This document shows positions 52,683-62,422 of a stretch of 64,000 nucleotides of DNA, one piece after another (the first letter of the stretch is position 1; the number at the start of each line of letters is the position of its first letter). This DNA comes from CAWUKT01 sp963923035 (GTDB taxonomy: Bacteria > Bacteroidota > Bacteroidia > J057 > JADKCL01), in contig CAWUKT010000013.1 of assembly GCA_963923035.1 (NCBI GenBank), positions 1-64,000 of the forward strand, read 5' to 3'. Position numbers and translations under genes: made by a program. The notes below the pieces were generated by a model, which was not told the DNA's origin, made no database searches, and saw only the letters and a program-made list of their open reading frames with translations.

Positions 52683-53831
52683 ATGCCGCACCGTCGATTT
52701 TCTCCACCTGTCCCCCTGCGCGACCTGTTTGGCGATTTGCGCCAGGCGGGAATCCCATTGGGGATCGCCGAACTGGAAAGCGCTCTGGAGGCGATTCAGT
52801 TGGGCTTGGCGGGGACTACCTTGGAAGAATTGAGGCAATTGTTGCGGATGTTGTGGTTGACATCGCGGGAAGAAATCGGCTTGTTTGAGCCCATTTTCCA
52901 GCGGTGGATCGAACGGGTAGGGGAGGTGGAAGAAGTCTCGCGCGGGCGCCTGAGGGCCGGAGACATTCGGATGACGCCCAATTTCATGGAAGAATCGGTT
53001 GCGAGAACGGGAGTGGATTTTGGGGATTCGGAAAAAGAAACCTTAGAGGAAGTGCCAACGGTGGAGCCGGTGCGGAAAAAAGTACCCGTGCAGGCGCAAT
53101 TGGGCCAGGAGGAAGCCCAGGTGACATTGGAAGAGGGGAAGGCGGAGAAAGGAAAATACACCCATTTGCGGCTCATCCGTCAGCACGACCCCATTTCGCC
53201 GCTCGAAGCGCGGCGCTTGTGGCAACGGCTCGACATCGAGGAGGAAATCCTCACGAAGTTCCAATTGGATTTGCCCCGGACAGTTCGGCGGATCGCCCGC
53301 CAAGGATATTTCGATGCCCCCGTACTCAAGCCCCGGCGGTTTCGTTCCCTGAACCTCATCCTCCTCATGGACCGCGGCGGCTCAATGGTCCCGACGCACG
53401 ATTTTTGCGACCGGTGGCGACGCACCCTCGAACAAAGCATCCGGTTCCGCCGAATCCGCACCGCCTATTTCCACGATACCGTCCGCGACAACGTTTTCCT
53501 AGACACCCAACGCAACCGCCCCGTTCCCCTGCACCGCCTCCTTCGGCCCTTTCCCCCTCGCCAAACCGCCGTATTGATCGTCACCGACGCCGGAGCTGCC
53601 CGCCGGAATTGGGATACCGACCGCATTTTTCAATGCGAAAACCTCTCCATCCGTCTCCGCCGCAGTCATTTCATCCAACTCTGGCTCAACCCCTTCCGGC
53701 AGGCCTATTGGGAAGACAATATCGCCGGTGAAATCGCCCGCCTGGTGCCGCGCATGCTGCCCATGGACGCCGATGGGACCCGCGCTGCCATCCGCTACCT
53801 CAACGAACAACTCAAAAGCCTGGAGACCTGA
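52683..53831 (+). CDS. CoxE-like vWA-domain protein
   Basis: A 382-residue partner of the MoxR ATPase. The N-terminal 80 residues (LRDLFGDLRQAGIPLGIAEL...) follow the pattern of CoxE-like proteins; a charged linker (about 100-160) leads to a vWA domain whose MIDAS is partly degenerate: Asp230 and Ser234 in MDRGGSM with Gly at the middle position of DxSxS, then VTDAG (about 300-304). It may still bind metal. It starts 1 bp after the MoxR stop and ends 1 bp before the next gene. Confidence 0.88.
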   Translation: MPHRRFSPPVPLRDLFGDLRQAGIPLGIAELESALEAIQLGLAGTTLEELRQLLRMLWLTSREEIGLFEPIFQRWIERVGEVEEVSRGRLRAGDIRMTPNFMEESVARTGVDFGDSEKETLEEVPTVEPVRKKVPVQAQLGQEEAQVTLEEGKAEKGKYTHLRLIRQHDPISPLEARRLWQRLDIEEEILTKFQLDLPRTVRRIARQGYFDAPVLKPRRFRSLNLILLMDRGGSMVPTHDFCDRWRRTLEQSIRFRRIRTAYFHDTVRDNVFLDTQRNRPVPLHRLLRPFPPRQTAVLIVTDAGAARRNWDTDRIFQCENLSIRLRRSHFIQLWLNPFRQAYWEDNIAGEIARLVPRMLPMDADGTRAAIRYLNEQLKSLET

Positions 53832-53832
53832 C

Positions 53833-56800
53833 ATGGCCCAATCCACGACCACATCCCAGGAGCATTTCCCCGACTACTACCACCAGGTGCAGGGTCCGGC
53901 CGTGTACGCATTGGCTTGTTACTGCTCGATTCCCACCACCTTGACTCCTGATTTGGTCCAGACCATCCGGGTCAATACGGATGTCCAGGCCACCTGGGAA
54001 GATGCCGTGCGTTTCCTGTTGACGGGCGTAGTGCGCAACATTGGGGATGGCCGGTTCGAGATGCGGCAGGACTACCGCCAGCAGTTCACCGAGGAATTGA
54101 AGGCGGATAAGTTGGGCAAAAACGTCTCGGAGGTGGTCGCCCGGGTCCTGCTCGAATACTACGATCCGATCTTGGAGCAGGGCGCTGACCATCCCGACTA
54201 CCACCTGGCCCGCATCCAGGAAATCACGGCCTTTGCCTATTTGGATGCCGATTATGCCTACCGCAAGCTGCGGGAAGAGTTTGAGCGCCTGGCGCGGGAA
54301 GAAAACCCGGTCGAACGGGTCCGCTTGGCGAACTTGGTGGAATCGTTGGAGCCGCAGTTTGAAGACCGCTACGAGGAGTTGGTGTACTATGCGAAGAGTT
54401 GGCGGTTTGAAGTGCAACAAAATGAAGACCGACTGCGGGAGGCCCTTGAGCCGCTGGTGAAAAAGGTCGATCGGAGTGGCTCCGGCCAAGTGTCCATGCC
54501 CGTCCCGGAACAGATGTACCGGAACTTGCGGGCGGAGCAGATTGCGGAGAATCCGTTGGAAGAGGCGCGTCGGCGCATCGAGAAGTGGCGGGAGGTAACC
54601 GATCCCGAACAACCGCTCGACCTGAGCGGGATTGGCCTGACCGAAGTGCCCGAAGAATTGGAATTCAAAGGCTTGGACGTCCGGCGGCTGAACCTGAGCC
54701 GGAATCCGCTCAAGTTCCTGACCGGTCCCTTCTCCAAGATGGAGCAATTGGAGGAATTGCTGGCGGAGAATTGTGAACTCTGGGCGGTGGACCCGGAAGT
54801 TTTCCAGTGTCGCAATCTCACGCAGCTGTACCTCCGCGACAACCACCTGCGCAACCTGCCCCGGACGAGCATCAAGGGGGACTTGGAACTCCACTTGGAA
54901 AAGAATTCATTTGACTCGCTCGCTCCCAATGTCCTTGATTCCGGAGCCGAGTTGTACATACAGGGAAACCCTGTGCATACCGCCTTCCGGCGGTTCCAGG
55001 ACGAAGGCCCTTCGACGGCCCAAATTCCCAGTAAACAGGCCCAGCAGTCGGTTGACTACGGCCAAATGCAGTCCACGGAAACGGCGCAGGAGGAAGAACC
55101 GCTTCGCCGGGACCTTGAAATGTTGGATGTCAGTGCGTTCAAGCACTGGCAAACCACATTGGAAAGGGGACCTTCCCGGATCATCAAGTCCCTGGTCTGG
55201 ACCCTGGCGCCGGGAGACCTCCCCGGCGAGTATGCGGACGATGGCCGCAAGCTGGTCCAGAAGTGGAAGGGCGTCCACGCCTCCGGCGAGCGCGAAGACA
55301 TTTACAAATGGAAGGCCTCCTTGCAGAAAGGCAAGGCCCTCGGATTGGCCCCGGACCTGGAATTGTTTTTCCTTGAGATTGCCCACGAAGGTCATTCATT
55401 TCCCATTTCCGCCTTTTTCTCCCACCACTCGGTCCTCACCATTCAACTCGCCAATTCGGTTGCGGATACCGTTACGGAATTGGAGCGCTGGTTGGACAAA
55501 ATCCCCCAGAAGTTCCCCCAGAAGGTGGCGATTTGGACCTCAGAGCCTGAGCATACCTATTTCGAACGCCTGAGCGACAGCTTGCCGGGACGGTTCCCAG
55601 GGGTGATCCAGCTGGGTTTCTTCGATCCGGGGGATCCGGTCAGTTACCAGCAATGGCTGGATTTCATGGGCGGCCATCCGTCGCGCACCCTCGACGTCCC
55701 CGACACCGACCAATGGTGGAAATACCTCGTGCGCACCACTGGCCCCGACCCGATCAACGAAAAGGACCTGAATGTCCTCAACCCGGTCCTCACCGGGCCT
55801 TCCGCCGGTGGAGACAGCCTCCATTGGAACTGGGAGCAGCTGGCGGAGCTCGGCGAACTGTTCGAATTGCCGAGTCCGGGCCGAAAAGACAAAGGCCAGA
55901 GCTACCAACTCGAGAAGAATTTTGTCTCCGGGTTTCAATTGATCTCCTTCTTCCTGTCCATCCGGGAGCACCGGGAGCACAATTGGACCCTGTCGGAGGG
56001 AGATTTCCAGAGCCGGATGAGCCAATACTTCAGTCAGCCCGGCTTGGCGAGGTTGTTGGAAGAGAAGTTTTTGGAATTGGGTTGGATCCAACCCAGCCCC
56101 CAATCCCCGGATACCCTGCTGTTTCCGGCCGATATACCCTACGACCTGGACATCCGGCCCGCATTGGACGACAAGACCTGGTCGGTGCTGGAGATCCATT
56201 TCCATTACCTGCCTCCCGTTCTTTTTTCCGCTCTGGCCCGCAATTATTTCTCCCTCGACTTCCAAAACACCCGCGTCACCCGCAACTGGATTTACCACCA
56301 GGGGCAGGGAGGCGAAATCCTGTGGGAATACCTCCCGCGCAGCCAACGGATCGACCTGACCTGTGCCAACCACCGCGTGTTGGAGATCCCCGACGGCTTT
56401 TTGACGGATGTCACCTTCCAGCGGTTGAAGCAGGTGATGGATGAGAAATGGCCGGGGCTGAAGTACACGTTGTATATCAAAAGCAAGAAGAATCCGATCC
56501 GCTACCACGTGCCCACGGTCAAGAGCATCCAGCGGGAGGAAGCCTTTCCCCATACCACCTTTTACACGCCTTACCGGCGCTATTTTACCAGTCTGTTCAG
56601 CGTTCAGACCGGGCCGCGGGAAGACGCCCGCGAGGTGGAAGACGGCGCGACCTATGTGGTCGCATCGGTCAAAGATTACGCCCTGGGGCGTGAAATCGCC
56701 AATCAATTGCGGGGTTCCGTGAACCTCGTGCGGGAAACCTATCCAGATATTTCTCCCGATCAACCCGAGATTTCTCAGCTACAGGAATTCGTCCAAAAAG

Positions 56801-58113
56801 GTCTGCACCTGATTTGGCTGATCACTCCGCAGTCTCAGGCCCAGGAAGGCTTCATCCGGGTCTTGTTGGAGATGCTGGAAATGTGGGAAGCGCCCGAGAA
56901 ATTGATCCTGTTGGTGGAGGGATGGGGCGATATCAAATGGGAGGACTGGATCGAACGGCTGCGGAAAGAGTGGCGGGAAAAAGAGGAAGAGGCCGCGAGT
57001 TTGCAGGTCAAGCAGCAACTCAATGCGCCCGTGAATGCCTATTTGGTGGAGCGTCAGCGGGCGGAGGAAGTTCTGTCCAAACTGTACCGGCTGGAGCCTT
57101 TGGTAGAGGATGAATATCCCGTCTATATCAATTCCTGGAAGCGGTTTGGGACCAATTGGCTCATCGGTCGCCTGACCGGGGATGCTCCCACGATCAATCC
57201 GCGGGGAGGTTGGGGGACCTTGATTCTCCAGGACATGGTCGTTAAAACGGCCGATATGAAGGAATTGGCCGCCCGATTCAGTCCGCCCAATACCACTGAG
57301 ACCGGCCTGAGCCGCGCGTCGGCCCAGATTTTTCTGACCCACAATTATTCATTTCCCAATACCCGCCCCAACGGCGTGACGGTGGTATTGATCCACCAGG
57401 ACGAACCCCAACTCCCTAAATTGGAGGAGCCTTTGGAACCCTCCCAGACCCATTTTGAGTGGATTGCCTTGTACGAGGCCGAGCCCAATCCAGCCGTTCG
57501 CTTCATGGGGAAATCCCCGGCGAAGATGTTGCAATCGCCGGCCAGTCCGGAGGAATGGGACCTGCTGGCCCTGGCCATCCTGGAGAGCGGCAATCGCATC
57601 GCCGGTGAAATTGCGGACGCGCCCGACAATATCAATTGGTTGCTCCCCAATGAGTTCCAGCGGGCTTCTTTGAGGTCCCTGTACCTGGTCTATATCGGCA
57701 CCTCATTTTACCGGAAGCGTGAGGAGCGCATGAACAAAGACTTTCCGGAGGAATTGCGGAAAGATTTGGAAGCGGGCCGAAAGGGGACGGATGTGGAAAA
57801 AGGCGTTTACTTCCGTTCCGATCAACTGGAAGAAGCCCTGAAGCCCATTTACGCAGATGATCCGAACGACTCCAAGTCGCTCGAGATTTTCGCCCGCCGC
57901 TTGTTGCAGCGGCGCATCCTCATCGGCTGGCGCATTGCGGGATTAAAAACCGAAGAATTGAATGAGAAGTGGGTCCGTTATGGCCCCGGGAGCGATGTCC
58001 CGGACCTATTTGCAGCGCTCGGCTTCGCCGATGGAGACATTCCCCTTGACCCCACCAAGTGGCTCCCCGAAGAGCGGGCCCACCTCGAGCGCTACCTCCG
58101 CGACGATCAGTAA
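53833..58113 (+). CDS. Giant LRR / COR-like / TIR-like protein of the conflict-type operon
   Basis: A 1426-residue protein starting 1 bp after the vWA stop (MAQSTTTSQEHF). Regions by pattern: about 10-240 helical, perhaps winged-helix; about 255-385 leucine-rich repeats (LDLSGIGLTEVPEEL, LNLSRNPLKFL, LYLRDNHLRNLP); about 690-900 COR-like, with SVLEIHFHYLPPVLFSAL and GGEILWEYL as in COR-B; about 935-1035 an alpha/beta segment with TIR-like spacing (YVVASVKDYALGREIANQL ... LIWLITPQSQAQ ... KLILLVEG). COR normally follows a Roc GTPase; no P-loop is visible here. Residues 1040-1426 are unassigned. It probably recognises the trigger and is the large third component beside MoxR and vWA. Domain names other than LRR are tentative. 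Confidence 0.6.
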   Translation: MAQSTTTSQEHFPDYYHQVQGPAVYALACYCSIPTTLTPDLVQTIRVNTDVQATWEDAVRFLLTGVVRNIGDGRFEMRQDYRQQFTEELKADKLGKNVSEVVARVLLEYYDPILEQGADHPDYHLARIQEITAFAYLDADYAYRKLREEFERLAREENPVERVRLANLVESLEPQFEDRYEELVYYAKSWRFEVQQNEDRLREALEPLVKKVDRSGSGQVSMPVPEQMYRNLRAEQIAENPLEEARRRIEKWREVTDPEQPLDLSGIGLTEVPEELEFKGLDVRRLNLSRNPLKFLTGPFSKMEQLEELLAENCELWAVDPEVFQCRNLTQLYLRDNHLRNLPRTSIKGDLELHLEKNSFDSLAPNVLDSGAELYIQGNPVHTAFRRFQDEGPSTAQIPSKQAQQSVDYGQMQSTETAQEEEPLRRDLEMLDVSAFKHWQTTLERGPSRIIKSLVWTLAPGDLPGEYADDGRKLVQKWKGVHASGEREDIYKWKASLQKGKALGLAPDLELFFLEIAHEGHSFPISAFFSHHSVLTIQLANSVADTVTELERWLDKIPQKFPQKVAIWTSEPEHTYFERLSDSLPGRFPGVIQLGFFDPGDPVSYQQWLDFMGGHPSRTLDVPDTDQWWKYLVRTTGPDPINEKDLNVLNPVLTGPSAGGDSLHWNWEQLAELGELFELPSPGRKDKGQSYQLEKNFVSGFQLISFFLSIREHREHNWTLSEGDFQSRMSQYFSQPGLARLLEEKFLELGWIQPSPQSPDTLLFPADIPYDLDIRPALDDKTWSVLEIHFHYLPPVLFSALARNYFSLDFQNTRVTRNWIYHQGQGGEILWEYLPRSQRIDLTCANHRVLEIPDGFLTDVTFQRLKQVMDEKWPGLKYTLYIKSKKNPIRYHVPTVKSIQREEAFPHTTFYTPYRRYFTSLFSVQTGPREDAREVEDGATYVVASVKDYALGREIANQLRGSVNLVRETYPDISPDQPEISQLQEFVQKGLHLIWLITPQSQAQEGFIRVLLEMLEMWEAPEKLILLVEGWGDIKWEDWIERLRKEWREKEEEAASLQVKQQLNAPVNAYLVERQRAEEVLSKLYRLEPLVEDEYPVYINSWKRFGTNWLIGRLTGDAPTINPRGGWGTLILQDMVVKTADMKELAARFSPPNTTETGLSRASAQIFLTHNYSFPNTRPNGVTVVLIHQDEPQLPKLEEPLEPSQTHFEWIALYEAEPNPAVRFMGKSPAKMLQSPASPEEWDLLALAILESGNRIAGEIADAPDNINWLLPNEFQRASLRSLYLVYIGTSFYRKREERMNKDFPEELRKDLEAGRKGTDVEKGVYFRSDQLEEALKPIYADDPNDSKSLEIFARRLLQRRILIGWRIAGLKTEELNEKWVRYGPGSDVPDLFAALGFADGDIPLDPTKWLPEERAHLERYLRDDQ

Positions 58114-58625
58114 GTCACCGTAGATTTCGCCTCGGCGAGGCTGATCCGGCCTTCCGCCAACTTCAATACCAATGCCCCGTAGTTTTCAAACTGGTGAATC
58201 ACCACCCGGAATATCTCCATGAACGGAGCTGCCTTGGGAACATCGGTGCGCGGGAACGCATAGACATAGCGGTATTGCAGGTGCTGGTCCGCGCCGATAT
58301 TGAACGCGCCGAGGGCCGTGCGTTGGTTCAGGAAGTGGATGAAATGCTCGACCTCCGGATGGTCAGTGGGCAATTCAGTTTCGACCCACGCAAAAAACTG
58401 AAGCAAGCTGCTCTGCTGGACGAGGTCGGCCGTTTGGAGGAACAACAGCTGGAGCCGGGAATGGTGGTTGACGATGGCCGAACTGGGCGGAAACGCCACC
58501 ATGAGCATATTGGAGGGCGATTCGAGGGACTTGGGATACAATTCCGTGACGAATCCCTCATCGTGGAGGGTATCCTGGAGATAGCCGAGGTCAATCAGCT
58601 CGCGGGGATTGGCGTGGTCGATCAT
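58107..58625 (-). CDS. Hypothetical alpha/beta protein at the operon's far end
   Basis: A 172-residue soluble protein convergent with the giant gene (7-bp overlap of their ends). The sequence (LYPKSLESPSNMLMVAFPPSS, then LQYRYVYAFPR followed by a final helix) suggests a small alpha/beta fold such as the YbjN/secretion-chaperone type, but that is a guess from pattern only. No signal peptide. It is 29 bp upstream of the amidase gene on the same strand and more likely belongs to that unit. Confidence 0.65.
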   Translation of the reverse strand: MIDHANPRELIDLGYLQDTLHDEGFVTELYPKSLESPSNMLMVAFPPSSAIVNHHSRLQLLFLQTADLVQQSSLLQFFAWVETELPTDHPEVEHFIHFLNQRTALGAFNIGADQHLQYRYVYAFPRTDVPKAAPFMEIFRVVIHQFENYGALVLKLAEGRISLAEAKSTVTY

Positions 58626-58654
58626 GGGGCAAAGTTACAGGATTGGAAATATTT

Positions 58655-60115
58655 TCAGCGGGCTCCCTCGGCATAGGCCAATATGCCGGCCAGATAGGCA
58701 TGGACCGCATCCCGGATGCGGTCCGGCAACGGCGTTTCCATCCCCTCCAGCACATACTCTTGCTTGTTCAGGGCCACGGCCTCATTCACATTGTCCTGGT
58801 ACAGGGCCTCCCCGTAGCACAAGGGCCCCTGGACGAGCCGGGTCAGGCTCAGGTTGCGGGCAAAGACGCCTTTGCTGCCGGTCCGCAAGGACGCATTGCG
58901 CAGGTACTTCAGCGAGTCGTCCCACTCGATGGCCGGGACGCCCAGCACCTGTTCATAGCCGTCCACGACGGCCGCCGAGAGCTGTTCCGAGGCCGCGAGG
59001 TCCTCGGAAAGCAAGCGCGCCAGAAACAGCATGCGGTCTTCCGCACTCCCCAACTCGCCTGCCATAAAGCTGCCGGGAATAAAAGCCATGCTATAATTGT
59101 CGTCCACGGCCCGCAGGTAGTAGTCCCGGTCCCATTCGTTTTTCTCGTAGATATTGTAATGGAGAATGAGGGTCAGGTCAGGATGAAAGGCATTGATTTG
59201 GGCCGCCCGGGCCTTGAAATCAGCCCGCAAAAAGGGAATCCGGTAAATGGTCCGCATATCCGCCTTCGTCATCCACCACAAGCTGTCCTCGCCCGTCCAT
59301 TCATTTTCATCCACCCAATTCCAAGCTGCCGCCTTCAGGTACCCCGTTTTGAACCCAAAGGCTCCTTTTCCCACGTAATCCCGAAAATCTTCCCCACTTT
59401 TTTCCACCGCCGTCACCATTTGTTCCTCCAACCAATCCTGGAACGTCCCTCCGAGCCCGGTATGGGCCTCCTGGGTTCGGGTTACCAGCACTTCCGCCCC
59501 CAAGGCTTCCAACGTATCCCGCAGCAACAAGGCAGTTCCCAGGTTCAGATTGCCTTCGTTGAAGGCAATGGGTTGCCGGATTTGGGGCCGGTCGTTGGCG
59601 CGGATCCGAACGAATTTCTTCTCCAAAAAGGCGAAGTCTATGTCTCCGCCCAAATGACCGGGGTCCAGGGCGATTTTCCATCCTGCCAAGGGGCCTTGGC
59701 CGCTGGCGTTGGAGGGGGCATCCTGGCCTTCGAAGATTTTGTAGTCCTCGGGGGCGAGCGCGGCAGTGCCTTTGCCTTCGTAGAGTTGCAGGGCAGTTTC
59801 CAGGTCAAATTGCCGGGTGAGCCGCGGCAGCCAATCGAGTTCGTCGTAGAAAATGGTGATTTCGGGGAGGCTGTCGGGGTGGGGGAGCAGGGAAATGCCG
59901 TTGGTGTCGATCCGGATTTGGCTCCACAGGGTATCGTTCTTGATGAGGTATTGCTCGGCCCGCTGGGTGTATTTCCGGGCGAGGGAGTCCTTGGAAATGG
60001 CCGGAGGAGGCGATCCTTCGGGTTGGGCCTCGGCGGGTTGGCAGCCCGTCAGGAGGAGGAAGAAGGCTGGGAAGCCAACGGTCAGGTGGAAAAGCCGGGT
60101 CAGGATGGTTGACAT
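58655..60115 (-). CDS. N-acetylmuramoyl-L-alanine amidase lipoprotein
   Basis: A 486-residue lipoprotein (lipobox LLTGC, Cys25) with an Amidase_3-type domain: zinc-binding His154 in LDPGHLGG, a Glu after AFNEGNLNL (about 185), and the second His in LILHYNIYEKN. It would cleave the amide bond between muramic acid and the stem peptide in the periplasm, for cell separation or wall turnover. It is longer than typical AmiC domains owing to about 120 extra N-terminal residues and an insertion around the active site (about 230-310). Confidence 0.88.
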   Translation of the reverse strand: MSTILTRLFHLTVGFPAFFLLLTGCQPAEAQPEGSPPPAISKDSLARKYTQRAEQYLIKNDTLWSQIRIDTNGISLLPHPDSLPEITIFYDELDWLPRLTRQFDLETALQLYEGKGTAALAPEDYKIFEGQDAPSNASGQGPLAGWKIALDPGHLGGDIDFAFLEKKFVRIRANDRPQIRQPIAFNEGNLNLGTALLLRDTLEALGAEVLVTRTQEAHTGLGGTFQDWLEEQMVTAVEKSGEDFRDYVGKGAFGFKTGYLKAAAWNWVDENEWTGEDSLWWMTKADMRTIYRIPFLRADFKARAAQINAFHPDLTLILHYNIYEKNEWDRDYYLRAVDDNYSMAFIPGSFMAGELGSAEDRMLFLARLLSEDLAASEQLSAAVVDGYEQVLGVPAIEWDDSLKYLRNASLRTGSKGVFARNLSLTRLVQGPLCYGEALYQDNVNEAVALNKQEYVLEGMETPLPDRIRDAVHAYLAGILAYAEGAR

Positions 60116-60148
60116 GGGAGAAAAATAGTGAAAATGTAGCGTTTCCGC

Positions 60149-61609
60149 CTACATCGGAATGAATGCGGTGCCGTTGGCTTTGCTGCTGATCCAGGTGAGG
60201 ATGTCCTGGATGGCGTGGTTGGCGTCGGATGGGAATTCGGAGTGGTACTGGTCGTAGAACTTTTTCCATTCCGCTTCCTTCTCTTTGGCCCAATGTTTCC
60301 CGGCGATCCGATATAGAAGGTGGATGACCGGAATGGCCAGCGGCGGCAATTGGGGCTGGCTCCGCCAATAGCGGAGGATGGCGGTGTACCGGACATCGAT
60401 TTCATCCGACTCCGTTTCCACCCGCACGATCAGCTCCCACAGAGAAGCGTTGAGGCTGTAAAAGGTAGGCGAGCTGCGCTTCTGGTCCCAGATGGTTTTC
60501 AGGTAGGGGAGGCTCTGGTGCGGTTGGTGGGTCAGGAAAAAGGCCATGCCGAGGTTCAGGTAAAAGGAATGGCGGAAATGGGTCGCGATGTCTTTGGTTT
60601 TGGGGTGTTGGAGTTCCAATCTGAGCCGCTCCGCGGCTTCCAGGGTCCGTTCCTTGCGGCCCAGGTTCATGTGCATCACCAATTCCATATTGGTGATCTG
60701 AGGCGGCAGGCTGGGCACAATGTCGACCGGGACATTCTGCCGGATTTCCTCCAGGACCTGCCGGTAATCCTCCTCGGTAGACTCCGAGGCGATGAGCGTC
60801 CGGAAATAAATGGAGATCGCGCCAAAGTAGCGGTCGGGGTGCTGGCGGATCTGCCAGGGATTCTCTTGCCAGTACTCGTAGTTTTCCCGGGCAATTTCCA
60901 GTTGGTCGGCGTCCTTGAAGTGGGTCTTGGTGAAATTGAGGAGGATTTTGGCCCAGAAGGTATGGTATTCCCGTTGTTCCAGGACGGCCTGGAACTCCTC
61001 CTGGAAGCCCGGCGCATTGGGGTCGGGGACCTGGCGCAGGTAAATGCGGTGGTACAACCCAATGGCTTCTCGTTCCGCCACAATCCGGCGCACCGCATCC
61101 CGGTCCTCCTCGATTTCCAAGGAAGAGTCGTCCGGGCTTTTGCCCTGGGGGCCGAGTCGCCGCTGAAGGCGGCGCTCCCAATTGAGGATCTCCAAATAGG
61201 GAATGAACAGGTCGTGCTGCCGGGCCAGTCGCTTTCCCTTCTTGATCGTCCGCATACACGCATCGAGGATGTTCCGCTCGAACAGAATCTGAATCTCATC
61301 GAGCAATTGCCGGAGCTGGAACTCGATATTGTCGTCATTCCGCATGAACCGAAGGGTCTTCAGGATATTGGCCTGCAATTGCCGGAAGACCTGGGTCCAA
61401 TCTTGCTGAGCTTTGATTTGGGGATGTTTCTGTTGCAATTCTTCGAAGTCGAAGTCTTGCATCTCCACGATGGACCGAAAAACGAGGTAATACCGGGGAG
61501 GCGTACCCTTAGAGGCCGCCCCGATTTGCTGGGTAAACCGGCGCTTTTCATTGGAATTCATACTCTTTACCAAATTGTAAACAGCAATTTTCAATGGTTG
61601 GGAATACAT
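60149..61609 (-). CDS. Large alpha-helical protein, function unknown
   Basis: A 486-residue, predominantly helical, soluble protein. It opens with a short motif (MNSNEKRRFTQQIG) like that of the 485-residue protein at 15256-16713, then helix pairs of TPR-like character, especially at about 330-480 (FYLNLGMAFFLTHQPHQSLPYL). The two proteins share size, order of regions and this N-terminal pattern; I cannot prove homology by eye. It lies 33 bp upstream of the amidase gene and is probably co-transcribed with it. Confidence 0.75.
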   Translation of the reverse strand: MYSQPLKIAVYNLVKSMNSNEKRRFTQQIGAASKGTPPRYYLVFRSIVEMQDFDFEELQQKHPQIKAQQDWTQVFRQLQANILKTLRFMRNDDNIEFQLRQLLDEIQILFERNILDACMRTIKKGKRLARQHDLFIPYLEILNWERRLQRRLGPQGKSPDDSSLEIEEDRDAVRRIVAEREAIGLYHRIYLRQVPDPNAPGFQEEFQAVLEQREYHTFWAKILLNFTKTHFKDADQLEIARENYEYWQENPWQIRQHPDRYFGAISIYFRTLIASESTEEDYRQVLEEIRQNVPVDIVPSLPPQITNMELVMHMNLGRKERTLEAAERLRLELQHPKTKDIATHFRHSFYLNLGMAFFLTHQPHQSLPYLKTIWDQKRSSPTFYSLNASLWELIVRVETESDEIDVRYTAILRYWRSQPQLPPLAIPVIHLLYRIAGKHWAKEKEAEWKKFYDQYHSEFPSDANHAIQDILTWISSKANGTAFIPM

Positions 61610-61827
61610 TTTTTACGATCTCGTTTTCTTAGGTTCGGGGCGTCTGGGAGGGATTCTGACCTTTTCGTGTTGGATTGGAGTTTACATAAATAAGAAAAAA
61701 TCGGTTAAAAGCATTTGGATGCGCCACGTAAGTTGAGGGTATAATCGACAGCATGTTAACACGTATCGCTCGGTTGAAACTCATTGCTCTGTTCATCTCA
61801 TATTCAAACATTTAAATATTCGGTATT

Positions 61828-62277
61828 ATGTCTAAGTTCATCAATGAAGACAGTGTTCAGCACTATAAAAAGGAGGGCCGCAAAAAAAATAAAAGACGGC
61901 TAAATGGAGGATCGAAAGACCAAGCCTCCAAGGAAGCCCTCAGCAGAAGTTCCAATGAGGTGGTTCATTGGATCAAAGTCCATCGGAAAACGCCTTGTGG
62001 GATTGGTATTATTCCGATCCAAGACCAGTTCCGTCCTTCCTTCGGTGGAAACAAGGGAGATATTCCTCTCTATGATTTGAATAAATATCAGGCTGTTGTT
62101 TGTAAAGAGCCGGCCTTCGATTTAAAGGAAAACACCATAAAGATCATATTCGGCTCTGCGAGTCCACTTGAATATTTATTTGGGATGGATCATCATTTGC
62201 TCGTTGGATATGGCGAAGACACTGAGAATGCTGTGGTTTATGTTCACAAAGATCTGATTGAGATCAAACCTGATTGA
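61828..62277 (+). CDS. Small orphan protein, AT-rich
   Basis: A 149-residue protein with a Lys/Arg-rich start (KKEGRKKNKRRLNGGSKDQ) and a compact alpha/beta C-terminal two-thirds (IGIIPIQDQFRPSFGG, ... AVVYVHKDLIEIKPD). I recognise no family. It is noticeably more AT-rich than its neighbours and is isolated between two minus-strand genes, so it may be a recent acquisition. The start is at ATG 61828. Downstream lie an array of hairpins and a strong terminator. Confidence 0.65.
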   Translation: MSKFINEDSVQHYKKEGRKKNKRRLNGGSKDQASKEALSRSSNEVVHWIKVHRKTPCGIGIIPIQDQFRPSFGGNKGDIPLYDLNKYQAVVCKEPAFDLKENTIKIIFGSASPLEYLFGMDHHLLVGYGEDTENAVVYVHKDLIEIKPD

Positions 62278-62301
62278 CCCAACAAACCAAACAAACCGCC
62301 C

Positions 62302-62375
62302 GAAGGCCCCAGGCCTTCAACCAGCGACGGGTGGCTCCGCCACCCGACCGGCACACCTACCCTCCCGACCGGGAG
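62302..62375 (+). ncRNA. Array of three short hairpins, candidate structured RNA
   Basis: Three perfect inverted repeats in a row: 62302-62318 (GAAGGCC / GGCCTTC, 3-base loop), 62328-62346 (CGGGTGGC / GCCACCCG, 3-base loop) and 62362-62375 (CTCCC / GGGAG). They lie between the stop of the small orphan gene and its terminator, the same arrangement as at 42076-42184 behind the methyltransferase gene. They could be a stabilising 3' region or a small RNA. Confidence 0.4.
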
Positions 62376-62422
62376 ATCTATAATACTCTTTCTTTTTCGT
62401 TTTGATTAGGCTTTTTGGGTGG

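Noticed and set aside
55540..56763. 407-codon minus-strand open frame inside the giant LRR gene
   Set aside because: It is a shadow of a frame that is continuous over 4.2 kb and fits the operon junctions.
42076..62375. The two hairpin strings as integron attC sites
   Set aside because: No integrase and no conserved GTTRRRY/RYYYAAC boxes were found; the genes beside them do not form a cassette array.
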